From NCBI GenBank assembly GCA_034411635.1, contig DAOUML010000137.1:1-17550 (forward strand): 17,550 nucleotides of DNA, in the 5' to 3' direction. Position 1 is the stretch's first letter. Each line of letters begins with the position of its first letter. The stretch comes from UBA8950 sp034411635. Lineage in GTDB: Bacteria > Chloroflexota > Anaerolineae > Anaerolineales > Villigracilaceae. Positions 5,496 through 15,396 of this stretch are shown here, in pieces. The notes under the pieces are model-generated. The model was not told where the DNA came from. It did no database searches and saw only the letters and a list, made by a program, of their open reading frames with translations. A program made the translations under genes and the position numbers.

Positions 5496-7079
5496 ATGTC
5501 TAATCCCCAATTAAAGCTTGCAGCCGATTACTGGCTCAATTTTGTCGTCACCTCGCAAGATATCGAATTCCTGCAAACCCATCTATTTGAAACCGAAATG
5601 CCGCTGGCCGAACGTGACCTGATGCGCGTTCTCGTAGAAGAGCGTATTCGCGCTGAAAAGGAATCGCTTTCCAAAAAACAAAAGGGGGATGGCGAAATTT
5701 TTCTACCCAAAGGAACTTATAGCAAAGGCCAAAAACTTGTTTTTCCAGCCCTGAATTGGCGCAAAGGGGAAGTCCTTGCTGTTCGCGCTGGTAACAATCC
5801 GCAAATTGGCGCGTTTGATGTGCTTGAAGTTGCCATTGAAGACAGCACCCGCCTGTTTGCCGCCTCACTGCCCGAACATAAGTTAAACAACCCCATCGAA
5901 GAAACACCCGGCCCCGATGCCGATGCGCAACTTGTTATCGAAAAATACGGCGAGGAACTCTCGAAAAAACTTGAAAACGCCCTGTTGGATGACGATGGTC
6001 TGATTCGCAGTGCCGGACAGTGGTTCCCGCGTGCTTTGATTGTTGACATGAACGAAGGCCACCTGAACCTGGCCGAAGCGGTTATCGAAATGGCCGCCGG
6101 CGAACCGCTCTCCATCTCTACGCTGATGGAACAAATTGACGCGCCCGATGGGGTAAGCCGCCATCTGCTGGAGTTCTCACTCAACTACGCCCTGCAAGAA
6201 GATGGGCGTTTTGATGAAGTTGGCCCGGCCGGGCAAGTTTTGTGGTGTCTGAAACGGCTTGAACCGGCAGAGGTTCAAGAAATTCCGGCGGTTCTAAAGT
6301 ACAAACCAATTGATTATGAACGCGCTGTACTCACAGAGCAAATGCTGCACCTCGAGCACGAACTCGATGATGAATTTTCAGAAAGCAATCAGATCACAGA
6401 AAAAGCCGACAAAGTCAAAATTATTCTGAGTTACCCGCATTGGCGCGCCGGAACCCTGCCAGTTTCGCCGCGCATCAGCCACTTCTTCCCAACCGCATAC
6501 GAATCGCCGCGCGTGCGCTTTATTCTGGTAGATGCCAACGATAATGAAGAAATTCCGGCCTGGGTGGTTCGCGAGCATGGATACGTTTTCGGCCTGAAAA
6601 ACTGGTTTGAAAAAAACAAACTCATTCCGGGCGCGCAGGTGGTCATCCGCCGCTCAAAAACAGCGGGCAAAGTGATCATTGAGGCCAAAACCCGCAAATC
6701 GTCTAAAGACTGGGTGCGAACTGTATTGGCCGGCTCAGATGGCGGGATTGTTTTCGCCCTGCTGCGTCAGGAAGTCTCATGCGAATATGATGACCGCATG
6801 GTAACCGTCGTTCCAGACGTAAATAGCATCGACCAGGCGGTAGCCCAAATCGCAAAAAACCGCTTACCGCTCGAAAAAATTATCAAAAACGTCTTGCGCG
6901 AATTGTCCAAACTAACCCCGCAAGGACACGTTCACGCTGAAGAATTGTATTCAGCCGTTAATATTCTGCGCCGCATTCCACCCGGCCCCCTGCTGGCCCT
7001 GCTGACAACGAGCAAAGAATTCAACCACATCGGAGATTTATATTTCCGCCAGGCAGAAGCCAATCTGGACGAGGAATAA
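5496..7079 (+). CDS. Unrecognised 527-aa protein with possible winged-helix segments
   Basis: I do not recognise a named family. Residues 1-65 are helical and charged. 70-130 look beta-rich (G-T-Y-S-K-G-Q-K-L-V-F-P then W-R-K-G-E-V-L-A-V-R). 190-255 contain A-G-E-P-L-S-I-S-T-L and end with R-F-D-E-V-G-P-A-G-Q-V-L-W, a layout like HARE-HTH winged helices. 336-400 are beta-rich again (W-V-V-R-E-H-G-Y-V-F-G-L then L-I-P-G-A-Q-V-V-I-R-R). 465-520 look like a second winged helix ending F-N-H-I-G-D-L-Y-F. There is no signal peptide or membrane helix, so it is probably cytoplasmic. GGAAGAG precedes the ATG. It is the first gene of a two-gene operon (3-nt gap) with a 138-aa partner. A DNA-binding or transcription-linked role is only a guess from the helical patterns. 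Confidence 0.7.
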   Translation: MSNPQLKLAADYWLNFVVTSQDIEFLQTHLFETEMPLAERDLMRVLVEERIRAEKESLSKKQKGDGEIFLPKGTYSKGQKLVFPALNWRKGEVLAVRAGNNPQIGAFDVLEVAIEDSTRLFAASLPEHKLNNPIEETPGPDADAQLVIEKYGEELSKKLENALLDDDGLIRSAGQWFPRALIVDMNEGHLNLAEAVIEMAAGEPLSISTLMEQIDAPDGVSRHLLEFSLNYALQEDGRFDEVGPAGQVLWCLKRLEPAEVQEIPAVLKYKPIDYERAVLTEQMLHLEHELDDEFSESNQITEKADKVKIILSYPHWRAGTLPVSPRISHFFPTAYESPRVRFILVDANDNEEIPAWVVREHGYVFGLKNWFEKNKLIPGAQVVIRRSKTAGKVIIEAKTRKSSKDWVRTVLAGSDGGIVFALLRQEVSCEYDDRMVTVVPDVNSIDQAVAQIAKNRLPLEKIIKNVLRELSKLTPQGHVHAEELYSAVNILRRIPPGPLLALLTTSKEFNHIGDLYFRQAEANLDEE

Positions 7080-7082
7080 TCT

Positions 7083-7499
7083 ATGAGTCTTGTAAAACCA
7101 ACCCTCAACACCCGCTATCATATCGATTTTGATTGGTGGCGTCAGAGCGAAAACGACTGGCACGTTCACCTGCGCGGCTTGTTGTGTGAAGAACATCAAG
7201 AAATGTTTGCTGATTACAGCGTCGGTGACATGCTTGACTTTATCGACCCCGACACCGCCGAAGTGCGCCCCATGAACGGCCTGCAGCAGGCCATCCTTGC
7301 CCACTGCGCCCGCCAGCCAGAATTTCTTACCGTAAAAACGGCCATGGTGGAAGCCGTTTTCCGCGTCTTTCTCGCAAACGGAAACAGTCCACTGTCCATC
7401 AACGAACTGGCCGAAAAACTGGAACGCCCTGCCAGCATTATCCTGGCGACCCTCTCTGCCGGGCGGGTTTACAAAGGGATTCGACCTGTGCAAGAATAA
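7083..7499 (+). CDS. Unrecognised 138-aa protein, partner of the 527-aa gene
   Basis: The gene starts 3 nt after the previous stop, with its GAGGA ribosome site lying over that stop, so the two genes are translationally close and probably act together. Residues 14-40 contain a striking D-F-D-W-W-R ... W-H-V-H-L-R-G-L-L-C-E-E-H segment of unknown meaning. 86-136 form helices with S-P-L-S-I-N-E-L-A-E-K-L-E-R-P-A-S-I-I, compatible with a small winged-helix domain related in layout to those of the partner. There is no membrane segment. Length and composition match neighbouring housekeeping genes, with no sign of transfer. It is likely a lineage-conserved protein; no function is assigned. Confidence 0.68.
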   Translation: MSLVKPTLNTRYHIDFDWWRQSENDWHVHLRGLLCEEHQEMFADYSVGDMLDFIDPDTAEVRPMNGLQQAILAHCARQPEFLTVKTAMVEAVFRVFLANGNSPLSINELAEKLERPASIILATLSAGRVYKGIRPVQE

Positions 7500-7511
7500 C
7501 CCAAACAGGGG

Positions 7512-7517
7512 TATAAT
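7512..7517 (+). promoter_or_regulatory. Possible -10 box upstream of secD
   Basis: TATAAT at 7512-7517 follows the stop of the upstream operon by 12 bp. If used, transcription starts near 7524, upstream of the 7529-7552 terminator-like hairpin. No clear -35 is seen. Confidence 0.35.
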
Positions 7518-7528
7518 CGCTCTTTACA

Positions 7529-7552
7529 CCAGCCACTGGCTGGTATTTTTTT
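7529..7552 (+). terminator. Intrinsic terminator between the 5496-7499 operon and secD
   Basis: CCAGCC (7529-7534) and GGCTGG (7538-7543) form a 6-bp GC-rich stem with a 3-nt loop, followed by TA and seven T (7546-7552). It lies 30 bp after the operon's last stop and 18 bp before the secD start. It may simply end the operon, or act as an attenuator if the TATAAT at 7512 drives secD. Confidence 0.7.
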
Positions 7553-7569
7553 GGACGGAGTAGAAAATT

Positions 7570-8922
7570 ATGCTCAAAAATTTATGGATTCGGCTGGCAG
7601 TCATCCTGCTCATAGCCGCGCTGGCAATCTGGATTGACGTCAGCGACAATATTATGCTGACCAGCCCTGTTGACGGCAGCATTCTCTTTCAACGTGATGT
7701 CAGCCCACGCCTCGGCCTCGACCTGCAAGGCGGCCTGCAAGTGTTACTCGAAGCCGACTTGCCCGAAGACACCCCCATCAGCGCCGAAGATATGGAAGTC
7801 GCCCGCACCATCATGGAAAACCGTACCAACGCCCTGGGCGTTTCGGAAAATCTGATGCAAGTGGCCGGCAATCGCCGCATTGTAGGTGAATTTCCGGGCG
7901 TCAAAGACGTTGACTCGGTGCTTGCCACCATTCAACAAACCGGCTTGCTCGAATTTGTCGATACCGGCGATTATGCCCCCCCCGAAGGCGTTGAAATTCG
8001 CACCAGCCTGGCAACCGAAAGCCAGACATCTGAAAGCAGCGAAGACCCAACCGTCTTCAATACCATTATGACCGGGCGCGAACTACGCAGCGCCCAGGTA
8101 AGTCGCGGCGATCTGGGCGAAATCTTCATTGAATTCACCCTAACCCCTGAAGGGGCCGATACCTTTGCCCAACACACCGCCGCCAACGTCGGCAAATACC
8201 TGACCATTGTGCTGGATAAGAAAGTAATCTCCTCACCCGTTATCAACAGCGCGATTACTGATGGGTCTGGCCTGATTACCGGGCAATTCACAATTGAAGA
8301 AGCCAACGCCTTTGCCGTGCAACTTCGCTATGGTTCGCTGCCCATCCCGCTCAAAATTGTTGAAACCCGCATCATCGGCCCAACCCTGGGCGAAGATTCG
8401 CTCAACAAATCGCTGCAAGCCGGGCTTATTGGCATGATTATTGTCATGCTCTTCATGGCAATTTACTACCGCCTACCCGGATTTGTGGCAATCATTGCCT
8501 TGCTCTTCTACGCGGCGGTTGCGCTGGCCTTGTTCAAATATATCCCGGTTACGCTTACCCTGGCAGGCATTGCCGGCTTCCTGCTTTCCACCGGTTCCGC
8601 GCTGGATGCCAATATCCTGATTTTTGAACGCATCAAAGAAGAACTGCGCAATGGCAAAACAGTTACCCAGGCGATTGACATGGGTTGGATTCGCGCCCGA
8701 TCTTCCATTCTTGACTCAAACGTCGCAACCCTGATTACCTCCGCCATTCTATGGTGGTTCGGCTCAACCTTTGGCGCAACCATTGTCAAAGGATTTTCGC
8801 TCACCCTGGCGCTGGGCGTAGGCATTTCACTCTTCACCGCCATCTTTGTCACCCGCAGCCTGCTGGCCTTAATCATCAAATACTTTGAACCAAAAGACCT
8901 TGATACCTGGTTCGGCATTTAG
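7570..8922 (+). CDS. secD: Protein translocase subunit SecD
   Basis: SecD works with SecF at the SecYEG channel, using the proton gradient to pull exported proteins to the outside. The 450-aa protein has the expected plan: TM1 at about 5-22, the L-G-L-D-L-Q-G-G motif (48-55), an extracytoplasmic domain including T-G-R-E-L (168-172), then five membrane helices from about 283 to 440. The conserved D-A-N-I-L-I-F-E-R-I segment lies near 346-355. The residues just before it read S-T-G-S-A-L where many SecD have G-M-A-V, a mild variation. GGAG precedes the ATG by about 9 nt. The secF gene follows after 10 nt, so the two are co-transcribed. No yajC is adjacent. Confidence 0.96.
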   Translation: MLKNLWIRLAVILLIAALAIWIDVSDNIMLTSPVDGSILFQRDVSPRLGLDLQGGLQVLLEADLPEDTPISAEDMEVARTIMENRTNALGVSENLMQVAGNRRIVGEFPGVKDVDSVLATIQQTGLLEFVDTGDYAPPEGVEIRTSLATESQTSESSEDPTVFNTIMTGRELRSAQVSRGDLGEIFIEFTLTPEGADTFAQHTAANVGKYLTIVLDKKVISSPVINSAITDGSGLITGQFTIEEANAFAVQLRYGSLPIPLKIVETRIIGPTLGEDSLNKSLQAGLIGMIIVMLFMAIYYRLPGFVAIIALLFYAAVALALFKYIPVTLTLAGIAGFLLSTGSALDANILIFERIKEELRNGKTVTQAIDMGWIRARSSILDSNVATLITSAILWWFGSTFGATIVKGFSLTLALGVGISLFTAIFVTRSLLALIIKYFEPKDLDTWFGI

Positions 8923-8932
8923 GAGCGCAAAA

Positions 8933-9844
8933 ATGATTGATATTCTTGGAAAACGCTACTGGCTGTTTGGCCTTTCATTGATCATTATCCTGCCGGGGCT
9001 ACTCATCCTTGCCATTAATGGGATGCCCCTCGCCATCGACTTTACCGGCGGATCGTTGCTTGAAGTCCACTTTACCACCCCGCCAGCCCCGGCCCAGGTT
9101 CTGGCTGTCTACGAAGACCTTGGCGTTCGCGATGCCACCGTGCAAACCACCGACAGCAACCTCTTCATCATTCGCTCCTCCTTTCTCAGCGATGACATCC
9201 GCGAACAGGTGCTTACCGGCCTGAGAAATGCCTTCGGCGAAACAGAACTTCTCCGCTATGACTCAGTCGGCCCATCGATTGGCGAACAAGTGACCCAACG
9301 CGCCGCCATGGCCGTCGGCGTCGCCGCGCTGGCCGTCATCGTCTACATCATCTTCGCCTTTCGCGGCATTCAACATGCCGAACGCTACGGACTGATGGCC
9401 ATTCTCGCCATGCTGCACGATGTCGCAGTCGTCTTTTCAGTCGCCGCCATTGGCTCCCTGCTGCTCGGCTGGGAAATGGACGCCCTCTTCCTCACCGCCC
9501 TGCTCACCGTCATCGGCTTCTCCGTGCAAGATAAAATCGTCGTCTTCGACCGCATCCGCGAAAATGCGGCTGTCTTGCGTCGCCTGCCTTACGAAACCCT
9601 GGTCAACCACTCCATCGTTCAAACCCTGCAACGCTCCATCAACACCCAATTAATGACCGTTGAATTCCTGCTCCTGGCCCTGGCCCTGTTTGGCGGCGTC
9701 ACCTTGCAGCAAATGTCGGTCATCCTGCTGGTTGGCCTGTTGAGTGGAACATACTCCTCCATCTTCATCGCCGCGCCCCTGCTCGTCGTCTGGGAAACCC
9801 GCGAATGGGAAACCTGGTTCGGACGCAAACCCCGCGCCGCCTGA
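8933..9844 (+). CDS. secF: Protein translocase subunit SecF
   Basis: The start at 8933 is chosen because AGGAG (8921-8925, overlapping the secD stop) precedes it; the longer frame from 8885 would run back into secD. The 303-aa protein has TM1 (about 8-29), the D-F-T-G-G motif (36-40), an extracytoplasmic domain to about 115 and five further membrane helices. Family residues are clear: H-D near 162-163, the F-S-V-Q-D-K-I-V-V-F-D-R-I-R-E-N loop (196-211), R-S-I-N-T and G-T-Y-S-S-I-F-I-A-A-P near the end. It is the partner of SecD in proton-driven protein export. A strong terminator follows the gene. Confidence 0.96.
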   Translation: MIDILGKRYWLFGLSLIIILPGLLILAINGMPLAIDFTGGSLLEVHFTTPPAPAQVLAVYEDLGVRDATVQTTDSNLFIIRSSFLSDDIREQVLTGLRNAFGETELLRYDSVGPSIGEQVTQRAAMAVGVAALAVIVYIIFAFRGIQHAERYGLMAILAMLHDVAVVFSVAAIGSLLLGWEMDALFLTALLTVIGFSVQDKIVVFDRIRENAAVLRRLPYETLVNHSIVQTLQRSINTQLMTVEFLLLALALFGGVTLQQMSVILLVGLLSGTYSSIFIAAPLLVVWETREWETWFGRKPRAA

Positions 9845-9859
9845 AAAACAAAACACGCC

Positions 9860-9893
9860 AAAAACTGCCCCAAAACATAGGGGCAGTTTTTTT
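9860..9893 (+). terminator. Intrinsic terminator after secF
   Basis: AAAAACTGCCCC (9860-9871) and GGGGCAGTTTTT (9880-9891) are perfect 12-bp arms with an 8-nt loop; seven T end at 9893. It lies 16 bp after the secF stop. Confidence 0.92.
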
Positions 9894-9894
9894 A

Positions 9895-9922
9895 TATAAT
9901 GCCCGTTCATATCAGGTAAAAT
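9895..9922 (+). promoter_or_regulatory. Promoter region of ppc with two possible -10 boxes
   Basis: TATAAT (9895-9900) and TAAAAT (9917-9922) both lie between the secF terminator and the ppc ATG (9929). The second is 6 nt from the ATG, so it would give a leaderless message, as proposed for the ytxG-like gene. The first would give a leader of about 22 nt with only a weak AGG site. No clear -35 is visible for either. Confidence 0.5.
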
Positions 9923-9928
9923 ACCCTA

Positions 9929-12631
<2,703 letters not shown>

Positions 12632-12634
12632 AAT

Positions 12635-12732
12635 CCAATGACCAGTTGCCAGTGACCATTAATCAGTGAACGGTTATCAGCGACCAATTACTAATCACCA
12701 ATCACCAATCATCAATCACCAATCACCAGGAG
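12635..12732 (+). repeat. Degenerate heptamer array filling the ppc-M48 gap
   Basis: From 12635 the sequence divides into 14 successive 7-mers with no phase slip. Most follow YCARTNA: for example CCAATGA, CCAGTGA, TCAGTGA, CCAATTA, CCAATCA (three times) and TCAATCA. The last unit, CCAGGAG, contains the ribosome site of the M48 gene. Five near-identical units are at 12694-12728. It resembles the short tandemly repeated heptamers (STRR) known from cyanobacteria. It is probably non-coding. Confidence 0.8.
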
Positions 12733-12737
12733 CCCCC

Positions 12738-13982
12738 ATGAACTTCCTCGCCCTGCTCATCATTTTGCTTATCATCGTCATCTACGCCATCGACCTGGCC
12801 CTCACGCTGCTCAATCATCGCCACAGCAAAGGCCCCATCCCGGCCAATGCCAGGGATATTTACGACCAGGAAAAATACAATCAGTGGCTCAACTACACTC
12901 TCGAAACCACGCGCCACGGCGTTATCGTCAAAACCGTGATGACCGGCCTCCTGTTGGCCTTGCTCGCGTTCGGATTCTTTGGCTGGCTTGAAACCCTTAC
13001 CAACGCCTGGTTCTCTCACCCAATGCTGCAAACGCTGGCCTTTCTGGGTGTCTTCACACTCTTCAGCACCCTCATCAGCCTGCCATTTGACTACTACGCC
13101 ACCTTCGTCATTGAAGAAAAATTTGGCTTCAACAAAACCAGCCACAAAACCTTTCTCATCGATAACCTCAAAAGCCTGCTATTAACCGCCATTCTCGGCA
13201 GCGGCATCGTATCACTCCTGCACTGGTTCTATCTGATGTTCAAAGAACAACTGGGGCTGTTCATCCTTTCAGCCTGGGGCGCGCTCTCAGTCATCATGGT
13301 CATTGTCTTCATTCTCAACACCAAAGTTTTCGTCAAAATCTTCAACAAACTGACCCCGCTTGAAGACGGCCCGCTCAAAGAGAAAATCGCGGCAATGGCC
13401 GGGCAGGTTGGATTCAACGTGCAGGCCATTTCGATTATGGACGCCTCGAAACGCTCGACCAAACTAAACGCCTTTTTCAGCGGCCTGGGCAAAACCCGCG
13501 AAGTGGTTCTCTTCGATACCCTGATGGAAAAACTCAAAGAAGACGAAATTCTCTCCGTGTTGGCGCACGAACTCGGCCACGCCGTCAATAAAGACGTGCC
13601 GCGCCTGCTGGCCGTGCAAATAGCCGTCTTCGGACTATACGCCGCCATCATCGCCGCCCTGCTCGAAAGCCCCCAACTGGCCCAGGCCTTTGGGCTTTCA
13701 GGCGTTCACTTTGGCTTTAGCCTGCTCCTGTTTGGAATTCTGGCCGAACCGCTCTCGCTCCTGCTCGGCTTCCCGATGAACTATATCAGCCGCAAGGCCG
13801 AATACGCCGCCGATGCCTTCGCCGCCAAACTCGCCAGCCCACAAGCCATGATGAGCGCCCTGCGCACCCTCGCCCGTGAAGACCTTGCCAACCTCAACCC
13901 CCACCCGCTCTATGTGCGCATTCATTACAGCCATCCCCCCATTCCTGAGCGATTACGAGCCATCGAAAAAGAAAGCATATAA
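12738..13982 (+). CDS. Ste24-type M48 family membrane zinc metalloprotease
   Basis: The start at 12738 has AGGAG 5 nt upstream; the longer frame from 12666 would translate the heptamer array. The 414-aa protein has an N-terminal membrane helix (4-26), the Y-D-Q-E-K-Y-N-Q-W segment (42-50) typical of the CAAX-protease-1 N-terminal domain, and further helices at about 65-85, 98-118, 145-165 and 172-193. The zinc site H-E-L-G-H is at 277-281, with the downstream ligand Glu355 in E-Y-A-A-D. More helices lie at 288-310 and 325-345, and Y-S-H-P-P-I-P-E-R-L is near the end. Bacterial relatives degrade or process membrane and misfolded proteins. The S-K-R-S-T-K-L-N-A-F segment (237-246) replaces the S-x-R-S-x-H-S-N-A-Y of eukaryotic Ste24. 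The substrate is unknown. Confidence 0.9.
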   Translation: MNFLALLIILLIIVIYAIDLALTLLNHRHSKGPIPANARDIYDQEKYNQWLNYTLETTRHGVIVKTVMTGLLLALLAFGFFGWLETLTNAWFSHPMLQTLAFLGVFTLFSTLISLPFDYYATFVIEEKFGFNKTSHKTFLIDNLKSLLLTAILGSGIVSLLHWFYLMFKEQLGLFILSAWGALSVIMVIVFILNTKVFVKIFNKLTPLEDGPLKEKIAAMAGQVGFNVQAISIMDASKRSTKLNAFFSGLGKTREVVLFDTLMEKLKEDEILSVLAHELGHAVNKDVPRLLAVQIAVFGLYAAIIAALLESPQLAQAFGLSGVHFGFSLLLFGILAEPLSLLLGFPMNYISRKAEYAADAFAAKLASPQAMMSALRTLAREDLANLNPHPLYVRIHYSHPPIPERLRAIEKESI

Positions 13983-14016
13983 TGCCCTGGTCACAAATTT
14001 CGCGCTCATATTCTTA

Positions 14017-14184
14017 TAAAAAGGTAACTGCCTACCCACCCTCACCCCCCAACCCCTCTCCCGGTGGGGGAGGGGAGAAATCTCGGACGAAATTGTCGTT
14101 TTCGGCACAAAAATCCGCTTTTTGTATCCGTTTCCCTCTCCCTTGGGGAGAGGGGCAGGGTGAGGGTAGGCAGTAACCTAAAAA
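14017..14184. mobile_element. MITE-like palindromic element with 6-bp direct repeats
   Basis: Terminal inverted repeats GGTAACTGCCTACCC (14023-14037) and GGGTAGGCAGTAACC (14164-14178) differ at one position. They bound a 156-bp element with further CTCACCC- and CCCTCTCCC-type inverted pairs inside. It is flanked by identical TAAAAA copies (14017-14022 and 14179-14184), which look like a target-site duplication. No transposase is present, so it would be non-autonomous. Its six frames give Pro/Gly-rich shadow peptides (P-L-P-W-G-E-G-Q-G-E-G), which I treat as non-coding. Confidence 0.72.
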
Positions 14185-14249
14185 GCGCGCTATGTCACCG
14201 AGGCAGGCATGGTAAAATAAGACACATAAAGTCTGAATTGGAGATTCAC

Positions 14250-14525
14250 ATGGACATCAATTTTTACGCCACCCTGCGCCTGATTACCGGCAAAAAAACC
14301 GTCCCGCTCAACCTGCCCGATGGCGTAACCGTGCGCGAAATGCTGGAATCTTGCTTTGAACTTTACCCGGCCCTGCGCAAAGAACTGATGTGCGGCGAAG
14401 AATTGCACGGCCACGTGCATGTCTTTGTCAATGGGCGTGATGTGCCTTACCTTGAAAAAACCATGGAAACGCAAATCTCGAAAAGCGACAAACTCGACAT
14501 CTTCCCGGCAGTTGGAGGCGGATAG
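14250..14525 (+). CDS. moaD: MoaD/ThiS-family sulfur carrier protein
   Basis: The start at 14250 has GGAG 6 nt upstream; the frame open from 14064 runs through the MITE and is not used. The 91-aa protein has a ubiquitin-like pattern: strand M-D-I-N-F-Y-A-T-L-R, then V-T-V-R-E-M-L-E helix, H-V-H-V-F-V-N-G-R-D strand, D-K-L-D-I-F-P-A-V and a terminal Gly-Gly-Gly. MoaD is adenylated at its C-terminal Gly and carries sulfur for molybdopterin (Mo/W cofactor) synthesis; the usual end is Gly-Gly, so the extra Gly is a small oddity. It lies in the same small cluster as an AOR gene that needs a tungsto-/molybdopterin, which suggests a cofactor role. ThiS-like or other carrier roles cannot be excluded. 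Confidence 0.8.
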   Translation: MDINFYATLRLITGKKTVPLNLPDGVTVREMLESCFELYPALRKELMCGEELHGHVHVFVNGRDVPYLEKTMETQISKSDKLDIFPAVGGG

Positions 14526-14568
14526 TTGAGAGAATCACCATTAGAAAAAAAGATTGGAGATGCCCCCG

Positions 14569-15042
14569 ATGACAACCATCCAGGCCGAACATTTCACAAA
14601 AGCCCTGTATATCCTGCTCGATGAAACTTTCGACAACGTTCACGGCGCGTATCTCGACAAGAATACCTCCCTGTTCGAGACCCTGGCCGGTATCAGCGCT
14701 GAACAGGCTTCCATTCCGGTAGGCGGGAAATGCGCCACCCTGGCGGCCCAGGTCAAACATGTTGCCTTTTACCTCGATGTGGTTGAGAATTCAGTCCGCA
14801 ACCCAGGCGCGCCGGGTGCTGACTGGGGCGAGATTTGGCGCACTGTCTCCACGGTTACAGCCGAAGAGTGGCAATCCATCCAAGATGAATTACGCGCCAG
14901 TTATAACCGGTTCAAGATGTTAATTCAATCAACCCCATCCTGGTCGAGCGAACGGGAAATCGGCGGCGCCATCGCTGTTATTGCTCACACGGCCTATCAT
15001 TTAGGCGAAATTCGACAAGCCCTGTGCATCCTGGGAAAATGA
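14569..15042 (+). CDS. DinB-superfamily four-helix metal-binding protein
   Basis: The start at 14569 is preferred because GGAG (14556-14559) is 9 nt upstream; ATG 14560 and TTG 14554 are alternatives in frame. The 157-aa protein is mainly helical. Its probable metal ligands are His64 (Q-V-K-H-V-A-F-Y-L), His140 and His144 (I-A-H-T-A-Y-H-L-G-E-I-R-Q-A-L), the three-His layout of DinB/YfiT-like proteins. Members act as small metal-dependent thiol transferases or have unknown roles, in the cytoplasm. It follows moaD by 43 nt, and its TGA overlaps the ATG of the next gene (ATGA), so the three genes look like one operon. A specific link to cofactor synthesis is not evident from the sequence. Confidence 0.8.
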   Translation: MTTIQAEHFTKALYILLDETFDNVHGAYLDKNTSLFETLAGISAEQASIPVGGKCATLAAQVKHVAFYLDVVENSVRNPGAPGADWGEIWRTVSTVTAEEWQSIQDELRASYNRFKMLIQSTPSWSSEREIGGAIAVIAHTAYHLGEIRQALCILGK

Positions 15043-15296
15043 AAATCGTCGAGCGCGAAATGCGCGGAATCCCCTATTTCCTGCTGAAAGAATACCTGCA
15101 AGAACTGGGCGGGACGCTCGCGGCTGAGGACGAAGTGCAAGGCGAGGGCTGGGCGGTGCGGCTGGAGAAGATGGAACCCTTTCGGCTTGGCTCGCTCTCC
15201 GTCGGCCAAACCCGGCTGACAATGGAAATCCGCGAGGATGTGTTTGATGATTTCATGGCACGATTTTCGCTGAAGACACTACGGGCAGGGGCGTAA
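15039..15296 (+). CDS. 85-aa protein resembling the DUF1952 / MoaD-related C-terminal domain
   Basis: The ATG at 15039 overlaps the DinB stop (ATGA), so translation is probably coupled. The 85-aa protein reads M-K-I-V-E-R-E-M-R-G-I-P-Y-F-L-L-K-E-Y-L-Q-E-L-G-G, then a strand W-A-V-R-L-E-K-M-E-P-F-R-L-G-S-L-S-V-G and M-E-I-R-E-D. From memory this pattern resembles DUF1952, found as the C-terminal half of the Thermus MoaD-related protein, where it is fused to a MoaD domain. Here the MoaD part (14250-14525) and this part would be separate genes with a DinB gene between. No membrane segment is seen. The family call needs a profile search; the gene itself is supported by start-stop overlap and composition. 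Confidence 0.6.
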   Translation: MKIVEREMRGIPYFLLKEYLQELGGTLAAEDEVQGEGWAVRLEKMEPFRLGSLSVGQTRLTMEIREDVFDDFMARFSLKTLRAGA

Positions 15297-15326
15297 AAAG
15301 GATGAATTCAGAAGGATGAAGGATGA

Positions 15327-15354
15327 AAAGACGCGCCCGATTGGGCGCGTCTTT
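15327..15354. terminator. Bidirectional terminator between convergent operons
   Basis: AAAGACGCGCCC (15327-15338) and GGGCGCGTCTTT (15343-15354) are perfect 12-bp arms with a GATT loop. It serves the moaD-DinB-85-aa operon on the plus strand and, 43 bp after its stop, the AOR gene on the minus strand. Confidence 0.85.
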
Positions 15355-15396
15355 GTTGCGACATGAATGCCGCGCTACACATCGACAGCAGACTGG

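Noticed and set aside
5221..5514. A 97-codon plus-strand frame between aspS and the 527-aa gene
   Set aside because: It overlaps the next gene's start, has no ribosome site, and runs antisense through the aspS leader hairpins and across both divergent promoters; its C-terminal part is just AT-rich.
8885..8932. SecF start inside secD
   Set aside because: The ATG at 8933 has AGGAG and begins the normal SecF N-terminus; the upstream residues are out-of-frame secD.
12635..12732. CRISPR array or coding extension of the protease (N-H-Q-S-P repeats)
   Set aside because: Units are 7 nt, contiguous and without spacers; AGGAG directly before the ATG at 12738 marks the real start.
13982..14176. A 64-codon Pro/Gly-rich frame after the M48 gene
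   Set aside because: It lies almost wholly in the palindromic MITE-like element; its composition is that of a translated repeat.
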